Shown piece by piece: positions 44,721 to 53,198 of a stretch of 64,000 nucleotides of DNA (position 1 is its first letter; every line of letters begins with the position of its first letter). Location: NCBI GenBank assembly GCA_050747865.1, contig JBOGJI010000236.1:11487-75486 (forward strand). The letters run 5' to 3'. Below the pieces are notes generated by a model. That model did no database searches. It had not been told where the DNA came from and saw only the letters and a list, made by a program, of their open reading frames with translations. Made by a program: the position numbers and the translations under genes. Origin of the DNA: JBOGJI01 sp050747865 (lineage in GTDB: Bacteria; Acidobacteriota; Thermoanaerobaculia; Multivoradales; JAHEKO01).

Positions 44721-45038
44721 ATGTATGCAGTCATCGAGACCGGCGGCAAGCAGTACCGCGTTGCGCCGGGCGACATCATCGAGGTCGAGCGCGGGCTCGA
44801 GGCGACGGCTGACGACGGCGGCGTCGAGTTCTCGCGTGTCCTGCTCGTCGGCGGCGACGAGCAGGCGCGGGTGGGAGCGCCGCTGGTCGACGGGGCGCGG
44901 GTGAAGGCGACGGCGCTCGCCGAGACCCGGGGCCCCAAGGTGCGGGTCTTCAAGATGAAGCGGCGCAAAGGCTACCGCCGCACCCGCGGCCATCGTCAGG
45001 ACCTCGTGCGCGTGCGCATCGACGAGATCGTCGCCTGA
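44721..45038 (+). CDS. rplU: 50S ribosomal protein L21
   Basis: 105 residues: MYAVIETGGKQYRVAPGDII at the start, RVFKMKRRKGYRRTRGHRQD near the end, the 23S rRNA-binding signature of L21. Shine-Dalgarno GGAGG upstream. First gene of the conserved rplU-rpmA-obgE order; rpmA starts 18 bp later. Confidence 0.97.
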   Translation: MYAVIETGGKQYRVAPGDIIEVERGLEATADDGGVEFSRVLLVGGDEQARVGAPLVDGARVKATALAETRGPKVRVFKMKRRKGYRRTRGHRQDLVRVRIDEIVA

Positions 45039-45056
45039 GACGGAGGAGATCCTGAC

Positions 45057-45314
45057 ATGGCACACAAGAAGGGACAGGGCTCGAGCCGCAACGGCCGGGA
45101 CTCCAACCCCCAGTTCCTTGGCGTCAAGCGATTCGGCGGCGAGCAGGTCGGCGGCGGCACTATCCTGGTGCGCCAACGGGGCACCAAGTTCTTCCCCGGC
45201 GTCAACGTGGGGCGCGGCAAGGACGACACTCTGTTCGCCAAGGCGGACGGTATCGTGCGGTACACGACCAGCCGCGGACGGCGGCTGGTGAGCGTGCTGC
45301 CGGCCGAGCAGTAG
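45057..45314 (+). CDS. rpmA: 50S ribosomal protein L27
   Basis: 85 residues: AHKKGQGSSRNGRDSNPQFLGVK, then GTKFFPGVNVGRGKDDTLFAKADG, the L27 hallmark. The N-terminal tail reaches the peptidyl transferase centre; it begins directly with AHKKG, so no prepeptide cleavage of the Firmicutes type is needed. GGAGGA upstream of ATG. Confidence 0.97.
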   Translation: MAHKKGQGSSRNGRDSNPQFLGVKRFGGEQVGGGTILVRQRGTKFFPGVNVGRGKDDTLFAKADGIVRYTTSRGRRLVSVLPAEQ

Positions 45315-45352
45315 CGGCCGGGGTCGTCCCGGCCGTCCCCGCGACAAACACA

Positions 45353-46369
45353 TTGGTCTTCCTCGACGAGGCCGTCATCCAGGTTCAGGGTGGACGGGGG
45401 GGGAACGGCTGCCTGGCCTTCCGGCGCGAGAAATACGTGCCTCGCGGCGGTCCGTCGGGAGGGGACGGCGGCCACGGGGGCTCGGTCTACCTGGAGGGAG
45501 ACGAGGGGCGCAACACCCTCTATCACCTCCGTTTCCGCCAGCTCTACGCGGCCGAGCGCGGCCGCCACGGCGAGGGCTCGCTGCGCACCGGGCGCTCGGG
45601 TGAGGATCTGATCGTGCAGGTGCCCCTGGGAACCGTGGTGCGGGACGCCGACAGCGGCGAGCTCCTGGGGGAGATCGTGGAGCCCGGGGCCCGCTTGCTG
45701 GTCGGCCGGGGCGGCCGCGGCGGGCGCGGCAACGCCCGTTTCGCCACCGCCACCAACCAGGCACCCCGGCGAACCGAGCCGGGGGAGGAGGGCGAGGAGC
45801 GCCACCTCAAGCTGGAGCTCAAGCTCCTCGCCGATGCCGGCCTGGTGGGTCTGCCGAACGCCGGCAAGTCGACGTTGATCAGCGCCATCTCGGCGGCGCA
45901 CCCCAAGATCGCCGACTATCCGTTCACCACCCTGGTGCCCCAGCTAGGCGTCGTCGACGCCGGTCTCGGCGGCGAGCCCTTCGTCGTCGCCGACCTCCCC
46001 GGCCTGATCGCCGGCGCCGCGCAGGGCGCCGGCCTGGGCACCCAGTTCCTGCGCCACGTCGAGCGCTGCCGGGTGCTGCTGCACCTGGTCGACTTGGCGG
46101 CGGGGGAGGCGAGAGTGGAGGAGGAGCTGCGCACGGTGGAGCGGGAGCTCGAGAGCTTCCAGCCGGAGCTCCTGGCGCGTCCCCGCCTGCTGGTCGGCAG
46201 CAAGCTGGACGCCGCCGATCCCGAGCGTCGGCAGGCCCTGGCCGCGGCGGGCCGGGCGCGCGAGCTCGCCGTCCTGGAGCTGAGCGCGGTCAGCGGCGAG
46301 GGACTGCCGCGGCTGATCGCCGCCGTCCGCGACCGCCTGGAGTCGAACGGGCCGGAGGCGGGCGCATGA
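45353..46369 (+). CDS. obgE: GTPase Obg/CgtA
   Basis: 338 residues. N-terminal glycine-rich Obg fold (VQGGRGGNGCLAFRREKYVP, GGPSGGDGGHGGSVYL), then G1 GLPNAGKST, the switch segment DYPFTTLVPQLG, G3 VADLPGLIAGA and G4-equivalent VGSKLDAADP. Works in 50S assembly and stress control. The start is TTG 45353, fixed by family alignment (MVFLDEA) since no ATG/GTG fits; no Shine-Dalgarno is visible. nadD overlaps the end by 4 bp. Confidence 0.95.
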   Translation: MVFLDEAVIQVQGGRGGNGCLAFRREKYVPRGGPSGGDGGHGGSVYLEGDEGRNTLYHLRFRQLYAAERGRHGEGSLRTGRSGEDLIVQVPLGTVVRDADSGELLGEIVEPGARLLVGRGGRGGRGNARFATATNQAPRRTEPGEEGEERHLKLELKLLADAGLVGLPNAGKSTLISAISAAHPKIADYPFTTLVPQLGVVDAGLGGEPFVVADLPGLIAGAAQGAGLGTQFLRHVERCRVLLHLVDLAAGEARVEEELRTVERELESFQPELLARPRLLVGSKLDAADPERRQALAAAGRARELAVLELSAVSGEGLPRLIAAVRDRLESNGPEAGA

Positions 46370-46989
46370 AGCTGGGACTGTTCGGCGGCAGCTTCGACCC
46401 CATCCACCGCGGGCACGTCGAGCCGGTGCTCGACGCGGCGCGGGCGCTGGGGCTGGCGCGCGTCCTCTACCTGCCCACGGCGCGGCCGCCGCACAAGACC
46501 GATCAGGCGCTGGCTCCGGCCGCGGCCCGCTACGCCATGGTGGAGATGGCGCTGCTCGAGCACCCGGAGCTGCGGGTCGACGATTTCGAGATGCGCGCCG
46601 ACGGTCCCAGCTACACCATCGACACCGTGCGCCACTTTCAGAAAGTGTCCCCGGACGCGCGCCTGCACTATCTGATCGGCGGCGACGCCTTGCCGGGGCT
46701 GCCGACCTGGCGGAGCGCCGAGGAGCTCCTGCGGCGGGTCGATCTGGTGGTCCTGGCCCGTCCGGGATGGCGGCTCGACGAGGCGCTCGATCGACTCTCT
46801 CCTGACACCCGTTCCCTGCTCGCGGCGGCCAGCGTCCACCGCATCGACAACCGCCTCTGCGACGTCTCCTCGACCCGGCTGCGAGAGCAGCTCGCGCGCG
46901 GCGCGCGGGAGGAGGCGCGCCATGCCCTCGACCCGCTGGTGCTAAGGTACGCGCTCAAATACGGTCTCTATCAAGCGAGCGATGCCTGA
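46366..46989 (+). CDS. nadD: Nicotinate-mononucleotide adenylyltransferase
   Basis: 207 residues. LFGGSFDPIHRGHVEPV is the nucleotidyltransferase GxFDPxHxGH motif; ARPPHKT, YLIGGDALPGLPTWR and DVSSTRLREQL (SSTxIR) complete the active site. Adenylates nicotinate mononucleotide to deamido-NAD. Translationally coupled to obgE by ATGA and overlapping rsfS by 8 bp. Confidence 0.95.
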   Translation: MKLGLFGGSFDPIHRGHVEPVLDAARALGLARVLYLPTARPPHKTDQALAPAAARYAMVEMALLEHPELRVDDFEMRADGPSYTIDTVRHFQKVSPDARLHYLIGGDALPGLPTWRSAEELLRRVDLVVLARPGWRLDEALDRLSPDTRSLLAAASVHRIDNRLCDVSSTRLREQLARGAREEARHALDPLVLRYALKYGLYQASDA

Positions 46990-47362
46990 CAGTCCGGCAA
47001 CCACCCCCACCGTGCACGAGATGGTTCAGGAGGCGGTGACGGCGGCGCAGGATCGCAAGGCCATCGATGTCCGCGTCCTCGCCCTCGCCGAGGTCGCCGA
47101 CTTCACCGACTACTTCCTGGTCTGCTCGGGGGCCACCGAACGGCAGGTGCAGGCGATCAGCGACGCGGTGGAGGAACGCCTGCGCCAGCGCGGCATGCGA
47201 CCGCTGCACGTCGAGGGCTACCGGCACGGATGGTGGACGCTGCTCGACTACGGCGACTTCGTCTTCCACGTCTTCACCGACGAGAAGCGGGCTTATTACG
47301 GTCTCGAGCGTCTGTGGGCGGACGCCGCGGACGTGAGCGATCGGTTCACCCATCTTGAGTAG
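46982..47362 (+). CDS. rsfS: Ribosome silencing factor RsfS (Iojap/YbeB)
   Basis: 126 residues with DFTDYFLVCSGATERQVQAI, LHVEGYRHGWWTLLDYGDFV and VFHVFTDEKRAYYGLERLW, the full DUF143 pattern. It binds L14 and blocks subunit joining during starvation. Standard neighbour of nadD. Confidence 0.95.
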   Translation: MPDSPATTPTVHEMVQEAVTAAQDRKAIDVRVLALAEVADFTDYFLVCSGATERQVQAISDAVEERLRQRGMRPLHVEGYRHGWWTLLDYGDFVFHVFTDEKRAYYGLERLWADAADVSDRFTHLE

Positions 47363-47387
47363 GGCGCGAGGAGGCGTCGCGGAGGCG

Positions 47388-48332
47388 ATGAGCCCGGAGG
47401 CGCGCAGCCCGGCTGCAAGCGAGCCTCGAGATGCGGACGTGTTGACCCGCTACATCGGGGACTGGCCCGCGCTGCGGCCCTTGGCGGCCCTGGCGCGGCG
47501 CGGCGCGCCGACGGAGGCGACGGTCCTGATCCTGGGCGAGGCGGGGACCGGGCGCAGCCGGCTTGCCGCAGCCATCCACGCCGCCAGCCGCCGCGCCGAG
47601 GGACCGCTGGTGGAGGTGGACTCGGCGACGCTGCCGGCCGATCTCTTCGAGGCCGAGCTGTTCGGCTTTCGCGCCGGCGCCTTCACCGGCGCGCAGCGGG
47701 ACCACGCGGGACGTGTGGCGCGGGCGGACGGCGGCACCCTGGTGCTCGATCATGTCGAAGAGCTGCCCGCTGCCGCCCAGCCCAAGCTGCTGCGCCTGCT
47801 CGCCGAGCACCGCTACGTGCCGCTGGGGGGCGGCGAGCAGCGGGCCGATGTTCGCTTCGTGGCGATCGCGGCTGAGGATCTCGGCGAGCGCGCCCGCCGC
47901 GGCAGCTTTCGCGGCGACCTCTACCACCGCTTGGCGGTGGTGACGCTGCGGCTGCCGCCGCTGCGCGACAGGCGCCGCGAGCTGCCGCAGCTGGCGCAGT
48001 CCCTGATCGCCGAGCTGGCGGCCAAGCTGGGGCGTGAGGCGCCCGAGCTCGCGCCCGAGGCGAGCGAGTGGATGCGGCGCTACTCCTGGCCGGGCAACCT
48101 ACGCGAGCTGCGCAACCTGCTGGAGCGCGAGCTGCTGCTGCACCCGGACGGCCCGCTCGCCCCCGCCCCGCCGCAGGGCGGCGATCCACCGCGGCTGCTG
48201 TCCGAGACCGAGCGCCAGGCCATCGTCGAGGCCCTGGCCTGGACGCGCGGCCGCCAGGGCGAGGCGGCGCGCCTCCTCGGCATCAGCCGCAAGACGCTGT
48301 GGGACAAGAGGCGGCGCTATGGGTTGCCGTAG
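47388..48332 (+). CDS. Sigma-54 activator-like AAA+ protein with degenerate ATPase motifs
   Basis: 314 residues from ATG 47388 (GGAGGCG upstream; TTG 47355 is an upstream alternative). No receiver or other sensory domain: the AAA+ domain begins within 25 residues. The sigma-54 contact loop is intact (FRAGAFTGAQ, 97-102), the arginine-finger region FRGDLYHRL is present, and a Fis-type helix-turn-helix closes the protein (GEAARLLGISRKTLWDKRRR). Two catalytic positions differ from the family: Walker A is GEAGTGRS (Lys replaced by Arg56) and Walker B is LVLDH (Glu replaced by His122). ATP hydrolysis may be impaired, so it might act as a repressor or a partner of another activator. Confidence 0.85.
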   Translation: MSPEARSPAASEPRDADVLTRYIGDWPALRPLAALARRGAPTEATVLILGEAGTGRSRLAAAIHAASRRAEGPLVEVDSATLPADLFEAELFGFRAGAFTGAQRDHAGRVARADGGTLVLDHVEELPAAAQPKLLRLLAEHRYVPLGGGEQRADVRFVAIAAEDLGERARRGSFRGDLYHRLAVVTLRLPPLRDRRRELPQLAQSLIAELAAKLGREAPELAPEASEWMRRYSWPGNLRELRNLLERELLLHPDGPLAPAPPQGGDPPRLLSETERQAIVEALAWTRGRQGEAARLLGISRKTLWDKRRRYGLP

Positions 48333-49725
48333 CCGCGGCCGGCACCTGTCGGGTTGGCTGTGCGCCGGCCTGTCGGCCGTGGCGCTGCTGGCGCCGACGG
48401 CCCCGGCGGCGGCGCAGGACGGCGTCTGGGCGCTGGCGGAGCGTCTGACCGCGATCGGGCCGCGGGTCCCGGGTAGCGTGGAGAGCCGCACGGCTCGCCG
48501 CCTGCTGCTCGACGCGATGGCAGCCGGGGGGCTCGAGGATCTGGCCGCCTGGCAGACTCCCGGCGATCCCCCGGTGGTCAATCTGACCGGTGTGGTGCCC
48601 GGCGCCGGCGGCCCGGAGGTCCTGCTCACGGCCCATTACGACACGGTGGCGGACAGCCCCGGCGCGCTCGACGACGCGGCGGGCTGCGCGGTGGCGATCC
48701 GCGCGGCCGAGCGCCTGGTCGGCAGCGGTGTCAGGCTCGCCGTCCGGGTCGTCCTCTTCGACGCCGAGGAGGGGGGGCTGCACGGCAGTCGGGCGTACGT
48801 CGAGTCCCTGGCCGGCAGGCCGGAGATCGCCGCGGTGCTGAATCTGGACAGCCTCGGATCCCGCAAGGCGAGGCGCGCGGTCGTGCACGTGGCGCCGCCC
48901 GCCGCGGATGCCGCGCTGGCGCCCCCGGCCTGGCTGGTCGACGCCGCGCTCACGGCGGCGAAGCGCTCGCGCTTCCCGCTCGAAGTGGGGGAGGCGACCC
49001 TGGCGGTCCCGGGCCAGCTCGTGGAGCGCTACGGCCGCCTCGCCTACGCCAGCGACGCCTCTACTTTCCTCGCCGCCGGGCTGCCGGCGGTCCTGCTCTC
49101 CGACGCGACACTCACCGATCTGGGACCGGGGGTGCACACGCCCGCCGACACCGCCAGGCAGCTCGAGGCCGAGCGTCTGGAGGAGTGGCGCGACTTCGTC
49201 GTCGCGCTGGTGGAGGAGATCGACGCCAGGGGTCCACGGCCGGCGGAGCAGCCGGCGGAGCGGCAGTACCTCGTCGTCGCCGGACACCTGTGGACGCGCC
49301 CGTTCCTGTGGCTGGTCGGGGGCCTCTTGGGGGCGACCCTGGCGGGGCGGGTGCTGCGCCTGCGTCCGAACCCGGCGCCGGCGCGGCGGGGCGCCGCGGC
49401 GCTGGCGTTTCTCGCCCTCGCCGCGCTGGCCTGGGTGGTCTCGCCGCTCGCCTCAGCGGTGCTGCTGACCCCGGCGATGCTCATCGGCATCGTCGCCCCG
49501 CGGCCGATCGGCCGGGGTATTCCCGGCCTCGTCGGTGGCGTCCTGCCCACCCTCGTGCTGGCCGGCCTCGGGGTTTGGACGCTGGCGGCCGGCCATGTCT
49601 TCGGCCCGGGTCCGGAGGCCTGGAGGCTGCTCCCCGCGCTGGCCGCGGTCGCGGTCTACGGCGCCTGGAGATGGAGCGTCAGCGCCCCCGCCACTGCGCG
49701 GGGCGCTTCTCGAGAAACGCCTTGA
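48319..49725 (+). CDS. Membrane-anchored M28-family zinc aminopeptidase
   Basis: 468 residues. Signal peptide (LSAVALLAPTAPAAAQ), then the M28 metal set: His and Asp in LLTAHYDTVADSPGALDDAAG, Glu-Glu in VLFDAEEGGLHGS, Asp in LNLDSLG and His in LGPGVHTPADT. About four C-terminal hydrophobic helices (from LWLVGGLLGATLAG onwards) anchor it, so peptide trimming at the outer face of the membrane is likely. It overlaps the activator-like gene by 14 bp and the convergent crotonase by 47 bp. Confidence 0.87.
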   Translation: MGCRSRGRHLSGWLCAGLSAVALLAPTAPAAAQDGVWALAERLTAIGPRVPGSVESRTARRLLLDAMAAGGLEDLAAWQTPGDPPVVNLTGVVPGAGGPEVLLTAHYDTVADSPGALDDAAGCAVAIRAAERLVGSGVRLAVRVVLFDAEEGGLHGSRAYVESLAGRPEIAAVLNLDSLGSRKARRAVVHVAPPAADAALAPPAWLVDAALTAAKRSRFPLEVGEATLAVPGQLVERYGRLAYASDASTFLAAGLPAVLLSDATLTDLGPGVHTPADTARQLEAERLEEWRDFVVALVEEIDARGPRPAEQPAERQYLVVAGHLWTRPFLWLVGGLLGATLAGRVLRLRPNPAPARRGAAALAFLALAALAWVVSPLASAVLLTPAMLIGIVAPRPIGRGIPGLVGGVLPTLVLAGLGVWTLAAGHVFGPGPEAWRLLPALAAVAVYGAWRWSVSAPATARGASRETP

Positions 49726-50455
49726 CGCCCTCCCGCATGTCGTCGGTCGAGAAGCACAGGCAGAAGAGGTCCCGCTCGTAGGCCAGGCCGTCGGCGAGCG
49801 GCAGGCGCTCGGCGGCGCGCACCGCCTGCTTCGCCACCTTCAGGGTCAGCGGGCTCATGGCCGCGACCTTGGCCGCCAGGGCCAGGGTCCTCTCCCTGAG
49901 CTCGGCGGCCGGCACCACCATCTCGACCAGGCCGATCGATGCCGCCTCGACGGCGTCGATCATCTCCCCCGACAGCACCAGGCGTAGAGTCTGCCCGGTG
50001 CCGATCAGGCGCGGCAGGCGCTGGGTGCCGCCGCCGCCGGGGATCAGCCCCAGCTTGATCTCGGGCTGCCCGAAGCGCGCCGTCTCGGCGGCGATGCGCA
50101 GGTCGCAGGAGGCGGCCAGCTCGCAGCCGCCGCCCAGACAGAAGCCCTGGATCATGGCGATGACCGGCTTCGGGTATTCGGCCATGACGTCGAAGATGCG
50201 CGGGCTCGCCATGGCCTGGCGCTGGTCCATCGGCGTGCGGCCGTCGAACTCGCCGATATCGGCGCCGGCAATAAACGCCTTCTCCCCGGTGCCGGTCAAG
50301 ACCACGCAGCCGACCGAGTCGTCCTCCTCGATCTCCGCCAGCAGCTCCAGGGCGCGGTCGCGCACCTCCTGGTTGAGCGCATTCAGCTTGTCCGGACGGT
50401 TGACGGTGAGGATCGCGACCCGTCCCTCCTGCTCTTTCAGCACCACGTCCGACAT
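49679..50455 (-). CDS. Enoyl-CoA hydratase/isomerase (crotonase family)
   Basis: 258 residues. Oxyanion-hole segment FIAGADIGEF, then FCLGGGCELAASCDLRIAA with the first catalytic Glu and FGQPEIKLGLIPGGGGTQRL with the second, so a true hydratase is expected. Adds water across 2-enoyl-CoA. Last gene of the acyl-CoA operon, 24 bp after the second crotonase. Confidence 0.9.
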   Translation of the reverse strand: MSDVVLKEQEGRVAILTVNRPDKLNALNQEVRDRALELLAEIEEDDSVGCVVLTGTGEKAFIAGADIGEFDGRTPMDQRQAMASPRIFDVMAEYPKPVIAMIQGFCLGGGCELAASCDLRIAAETARFGQPEIKLGLIPGGGGTQRLPRLIGTGQTLRLVLSGEMIDAVEAASIGLVEMVVPAAELRERTLALAAKVAAMSPLTLKVAKQAVRAAERLPLADGLAYERDLFCLCFSTDDMREGVKAFLEKRPAQWRGR

Positions 50456-50479
50456 ATCGTCTCCTCTCTTTCGACTCCC

Positions 50480-51247
50480 TTAGCGATGGCGCCACGAGGG
50501 CGGCCGCTTCTGCCGGAAGGCCATCAGGCCCTCCTCCATGTCTTCGATCCGCGTGAGCTCCTGCAGATAGAGGCGCTCGCACTCGGCGACCGCCTGCCCG
50601 TGCGACTCTTCCTCGCCGGCGCGCACGGCCCGCTTGATGAGCCGCGCCACCGGCCGGCTGGCGGCCAGCAGCTCGCCGGTGAGCCGTTCGAGGCCGGCCT
50701 CGAACTGGCCGGCCGGGGCGAGGCGCTGGACCATCCCGATCCGCGCCGCCTCGCGGCCGTCGAGCTCCCGTCCGGTGACCAGGAGATCGAGCGCGGCGCC
50801 GGGCCCGATCCGGCGCGGATAGAGGGCGGCGGCGTAGGGGGGAAAGCAGCCCAGCTTCACCTCCGGCTGGCCGAGCCGCGCGTCCTCCTCGGCCAGGACC
50901 AGGTCGCAGGCGGCGGCCAGCTCCAGCCCGCCTCCCAGGCAATAGCCTTGTACGGCGGCCAGGGTCAAGGCGGGCAGGGCCCGCAGGCGCTCCAGGGCGG
51001 CGTGGAAGCGGGTGAGCATCTCGGCAATGCGCTCGGCGACGTGGTCGTCGACCGCCACCCCGGCGGAGAAGGCGCGGGGTGAGGCGGAGCGCAGCACCAG
51101 CAGCTGCAGCTCGTCGTCGGTCGTCAGCTCGGCGACCGTGTCGCCCAGCTTTTGCAGTGTCGCGAGATCGAGGATGTTGAGCGGCGGCCGATCGAGGATC
51201 AGGGTCGCCAACCGCCCGTCCCGCTCCAGGCGCACCGCCTCGCTCAT
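50480..51247 (-). CDS. Crotonase resembling cyclohexa-1,5-dienecarbonyl-CoA hydratase
   Basis: 255 residues from ATG 51247. FSAGVAVDDHVAERI replaces the usual AGAD segment, and the region after the second Glu reads LGQPEVKLGCFPPYAAALYP instead of the common PGxGGTQRL; this FxP-x-A form and the C-terminal LYLQELTRIEDMEEGLMAF are features I recognise from Dch-type dienoyl-CoA hydratases of benzoyl-CoA degradation. Assignment to that activity is tentative. ATG overlaps the stop of the amidotransferase-like gene by 4 bp. Confidence 0.78.
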   Translation of the reverse strand: MSEAVRLERDGRLATLILDRPPLNILDLATLQKLGDTVAELTTDDELQLLVLRSASPRAFSAGVAVDDHVAERIAEMLTRFHAALERLRALPALTLAAVQGYCLGGGLELAAACDLVLAEEDARLGQPEVKLGCFPPYAAALYPRRIGPGAALDLLVTGRELDGREAARIGMVQRLAPAGQFEAGLERLTGELLAASRPVARLIKRAVRAGEEESHGQAVAECERLYLQELTRIEDMEEGLMAFRQKRPPSWRHR

Positions 51248-51978
51248 CGTCCCGCGGCAAACAGCTCGGCGGCCGCCAGGAAATCCGCGAACAGCAGGCG
51301 CTGGAGCTCCAAGGCGACGAGATTCTCCGGATGCCATTGCACCCCGCGCAGCCACCAGCCGTCCCGGGGGTCGACATCGGCGCCGGCCGCCGCCTCGACC
51401 ACGCCGTCCGCCGCGGTGGCCAGGACGGTGAGCTCCGGCGCCACGCGGCGCAGGGCCTGATGATGGCGGGTATTGACCTGCGGCTTGGTTTCGCCGTCGC
51501 GGCGCAGCCGGTCGGCCAGGGGATGGCCGACGGCGGCGGCGTGCACGGTATGGGACAGCGCGTCGCGCGGCCCCTTGAGGTCGTGCCGCAGGGCTCCCGG
51601 CACCTGGACGCCCAGGTCCTGCCACAGCGAGCCGCCGAGGAAGACGTTGAGCACCTGCAGGCCGCGGCAGATCGCCCACACCGGCACGCGCTCGCCCCGC
51701 GCCGCCTCCAGGGCCTCCCACTCGACGCGATCGAGCTCGGGCAGGAGCTTGAGGCCGGCGTCGTGGAGCGGCTCCTCGCCGTAGCGCTGCGGCTCCACGT
51801 CCGGCCCGCCGCACAGCACCACCCCGGCTGCCTCGACGACCCGCCGTCCCGCCCCTTCCGCCTCCTGCGGCGTGATCACGTCCGCCTGCAGGCCGTCCAG
51901 CCCGCCGGCGGCCAGCGCCGCCAGATACGGCTCGGCGTGCTCCCGGTCCTCACAGACCATGGCGATGGAGCGTCTCAC
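51244..51978 (-). CDS. Class I glutamine amidotransferase-like hydrolase (peptidase C26, PuuD-like)
   Basis: 244 residues from GTG 51978. Nucleophile Cys in VWAICRGLQVLNVFLGG, oxyanion glycine pair in VVLCGGPDVEP and the His-Glu dyad in VQWHPENLV make a complete triad. Closest in pattern to gamma-glutamyl-GABA hydrolases. Finding it translationally coupled on both sides (GTGA with the thiolase, ATGA with the crotonase) inside an acyl-CoA operon is unusual and suggests that the substrate carries a glutamyl or similar amide. Confidence 0.85.
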   Translation of the reverse strand: MRRSIAMVCEDREHAEPYLAALAAGGLDGLQADVITPQEAEGAGRRVVEAAGVVLCGGPDVEPQRYGEEPLHDAGLKLLPELDRVEWEALEAARGERVPVWAICRGLQVLNVFLGGSLWQDLGVQVPGALRHDLKGPRDALSHTVHAAAVGHPLADRLRRDGETKPQVNTRHHQALRRVAPELTVLATAADGVVEAAAGADVDPRDGWWLRGVQWHPENLVALELQRLLFADFLAAAELFAAGR

Positions 51979-53198
51979 GCGCTCACCTCGCCGGCCGGCG
52001 TCCGCTCCACCAGCGCCGCGAGCCCCATGCCGCCCGAGACGCAAAGCGTCGCGATGCCCAGACGGCCGCCGCGCCGCGCCATGCCATGCAGCAGGGTGAC
52101 CAGGATGCGGGTGCCGGTGCAGCCGATCGGATGGCCCAGGGCGATGGCGCCCCCGTCCGGGTTGACCCGCGCGCGATCGAATGGCAGCTCCTCGAGGCAG
52201 GCCAGCACCTGGCTGGCGAACGCCTCGTTGAGCTCCACCTCGTCGATCGCCTCGATGTCCAGCTCGTTGCGTTCGAGCAGCCGCCGCACCGCCGGCACCG
52301 GCCCGATCCCCATGATACGCGGATCGACGCCGACCTCGACCCAGTCGAGCAGCCGCCCTGCCTCCACCACCCCGTGTCCCTCCGCGGCCTCGCGGCGGGC
52401 CACCAGCACGGCCGCGGCCCCGTCGGTGATCCCCGAGGCGTTGCCCGCCGTCACCGTGCCCGACTCCCGCGGTGTTCTCCGGAATACCGCCGGCAGCTTG
52501 GCCAGGCTCTCCAGCGTGACGGCGTCCCGCGGATGCTCGTCCCGATCGACCACCGTCTCCCCCTTGCGCCCCGCCACCGTCACCGGCACGATCTCGCCGG
52601 CGAACCGCCCCTCGGCCCGCGCCCGCTCGCACCGGCGCTGGCTCTCCAAGGCGTATTCGTCGCTCGCCAGCCGATCGATCCCCGCCTCCATGGCCAACTC
52701 CTCGGCGGTTTCGCCCATCACCAGCTCGGAGAGCGGATCGCAGAACCCGTCCCGGTACATCCCGTCCACGATCTCCTGATTGCCCAGCCGGTACCCCCAA
52801 CGCGCCCGCGGCAGCAGATACGGTGTGTTCGACATCGACTCCGTACCCCCGGCGAGCACCACGTCCGCCTCCCCCAACCGGATCGCTCGCGCCGCCGAGA
52901 ACACCGCCTGCAACCCCGACCCGCAGGCCTGATTCACCGTGTACGCCGGCCGCTCCACCGGCACCCCCGCCCGATATGCGATCTGCCGCGCCGTGTTCGG
53001 CCCACCCCCGGCCTGCCGCGCATGCCCGAAGATCACCCGATCCACTCTCTCCGGCCCCACCCCCGCCCGCTCCAGACAGGCCCGCGCCGCCGCCGTCCCC
53101 AGATCCGCCGCCGACAGCTCCGCCAATACCCCCCCGAACTTCCCGATCGGAGTCCGCACCGGCGCAACAAGAACCAGGTCGCCGGCGGAGCGCGTCAC
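51975..53198 (-). CDS. Acetyl-CoA acyltransferase (thiolase)
   Basis: 407 residues from GTG 53198. Nucleophile Cys in YTVNQACGSGLQAVFS, NEAFASQVLA, His in GGAIALGHPIGCTGTR and the second Cys in LCVSGGMGLAAL are all present. Cleaves 3-oxoacyl-CoA to acetyl-CoA, the last step of beta-oxidation-like routes. Overlaps the aldehyde dehydrogenase stop by 4 bp (GTGA). Confidence 0.93.
   Translation of the reverse strand: MTRSAGDLVLVAPVRTPIGKFGGVLAELSAADLGTAAARACLERAGVGPERVDRVIFGHARQAGGGPNTARQIAYRAGVPVERPAYTVNQACGSGLQAVFSAARAIRLGEADVVLAGGTESMSNTPYLLPRARWGYRLGNQEIVDGMYRDGFCDPLSELVMGETAEELAMEAGIDRLASDEYALESQRRCERARAEGRFAGEIVPVTVAGRKGETVVDRDEHPRDAVTLESLAKLPAVFRRTPRESGTVTAGNASGITDGAAAVLVARREAAEGHGVVEAGRLLDWVEVGVDPRIMGIGPVPAVRRLLERNELDIEAIDEVELNEAFASQVLACLEELPFDRARVNPDGGAIALGHPIGCTGTRILVTLLHGMARRGGRLGIATLCVSGGMGLAALVERTPAGEVSA

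Noticed and set aside
39268..48332. Histidine kinase and sigma-54 activator-like protein as a two-component pair
   Set aside because: They are about 7 kb apart and the activator-like protein has no receiver domain.
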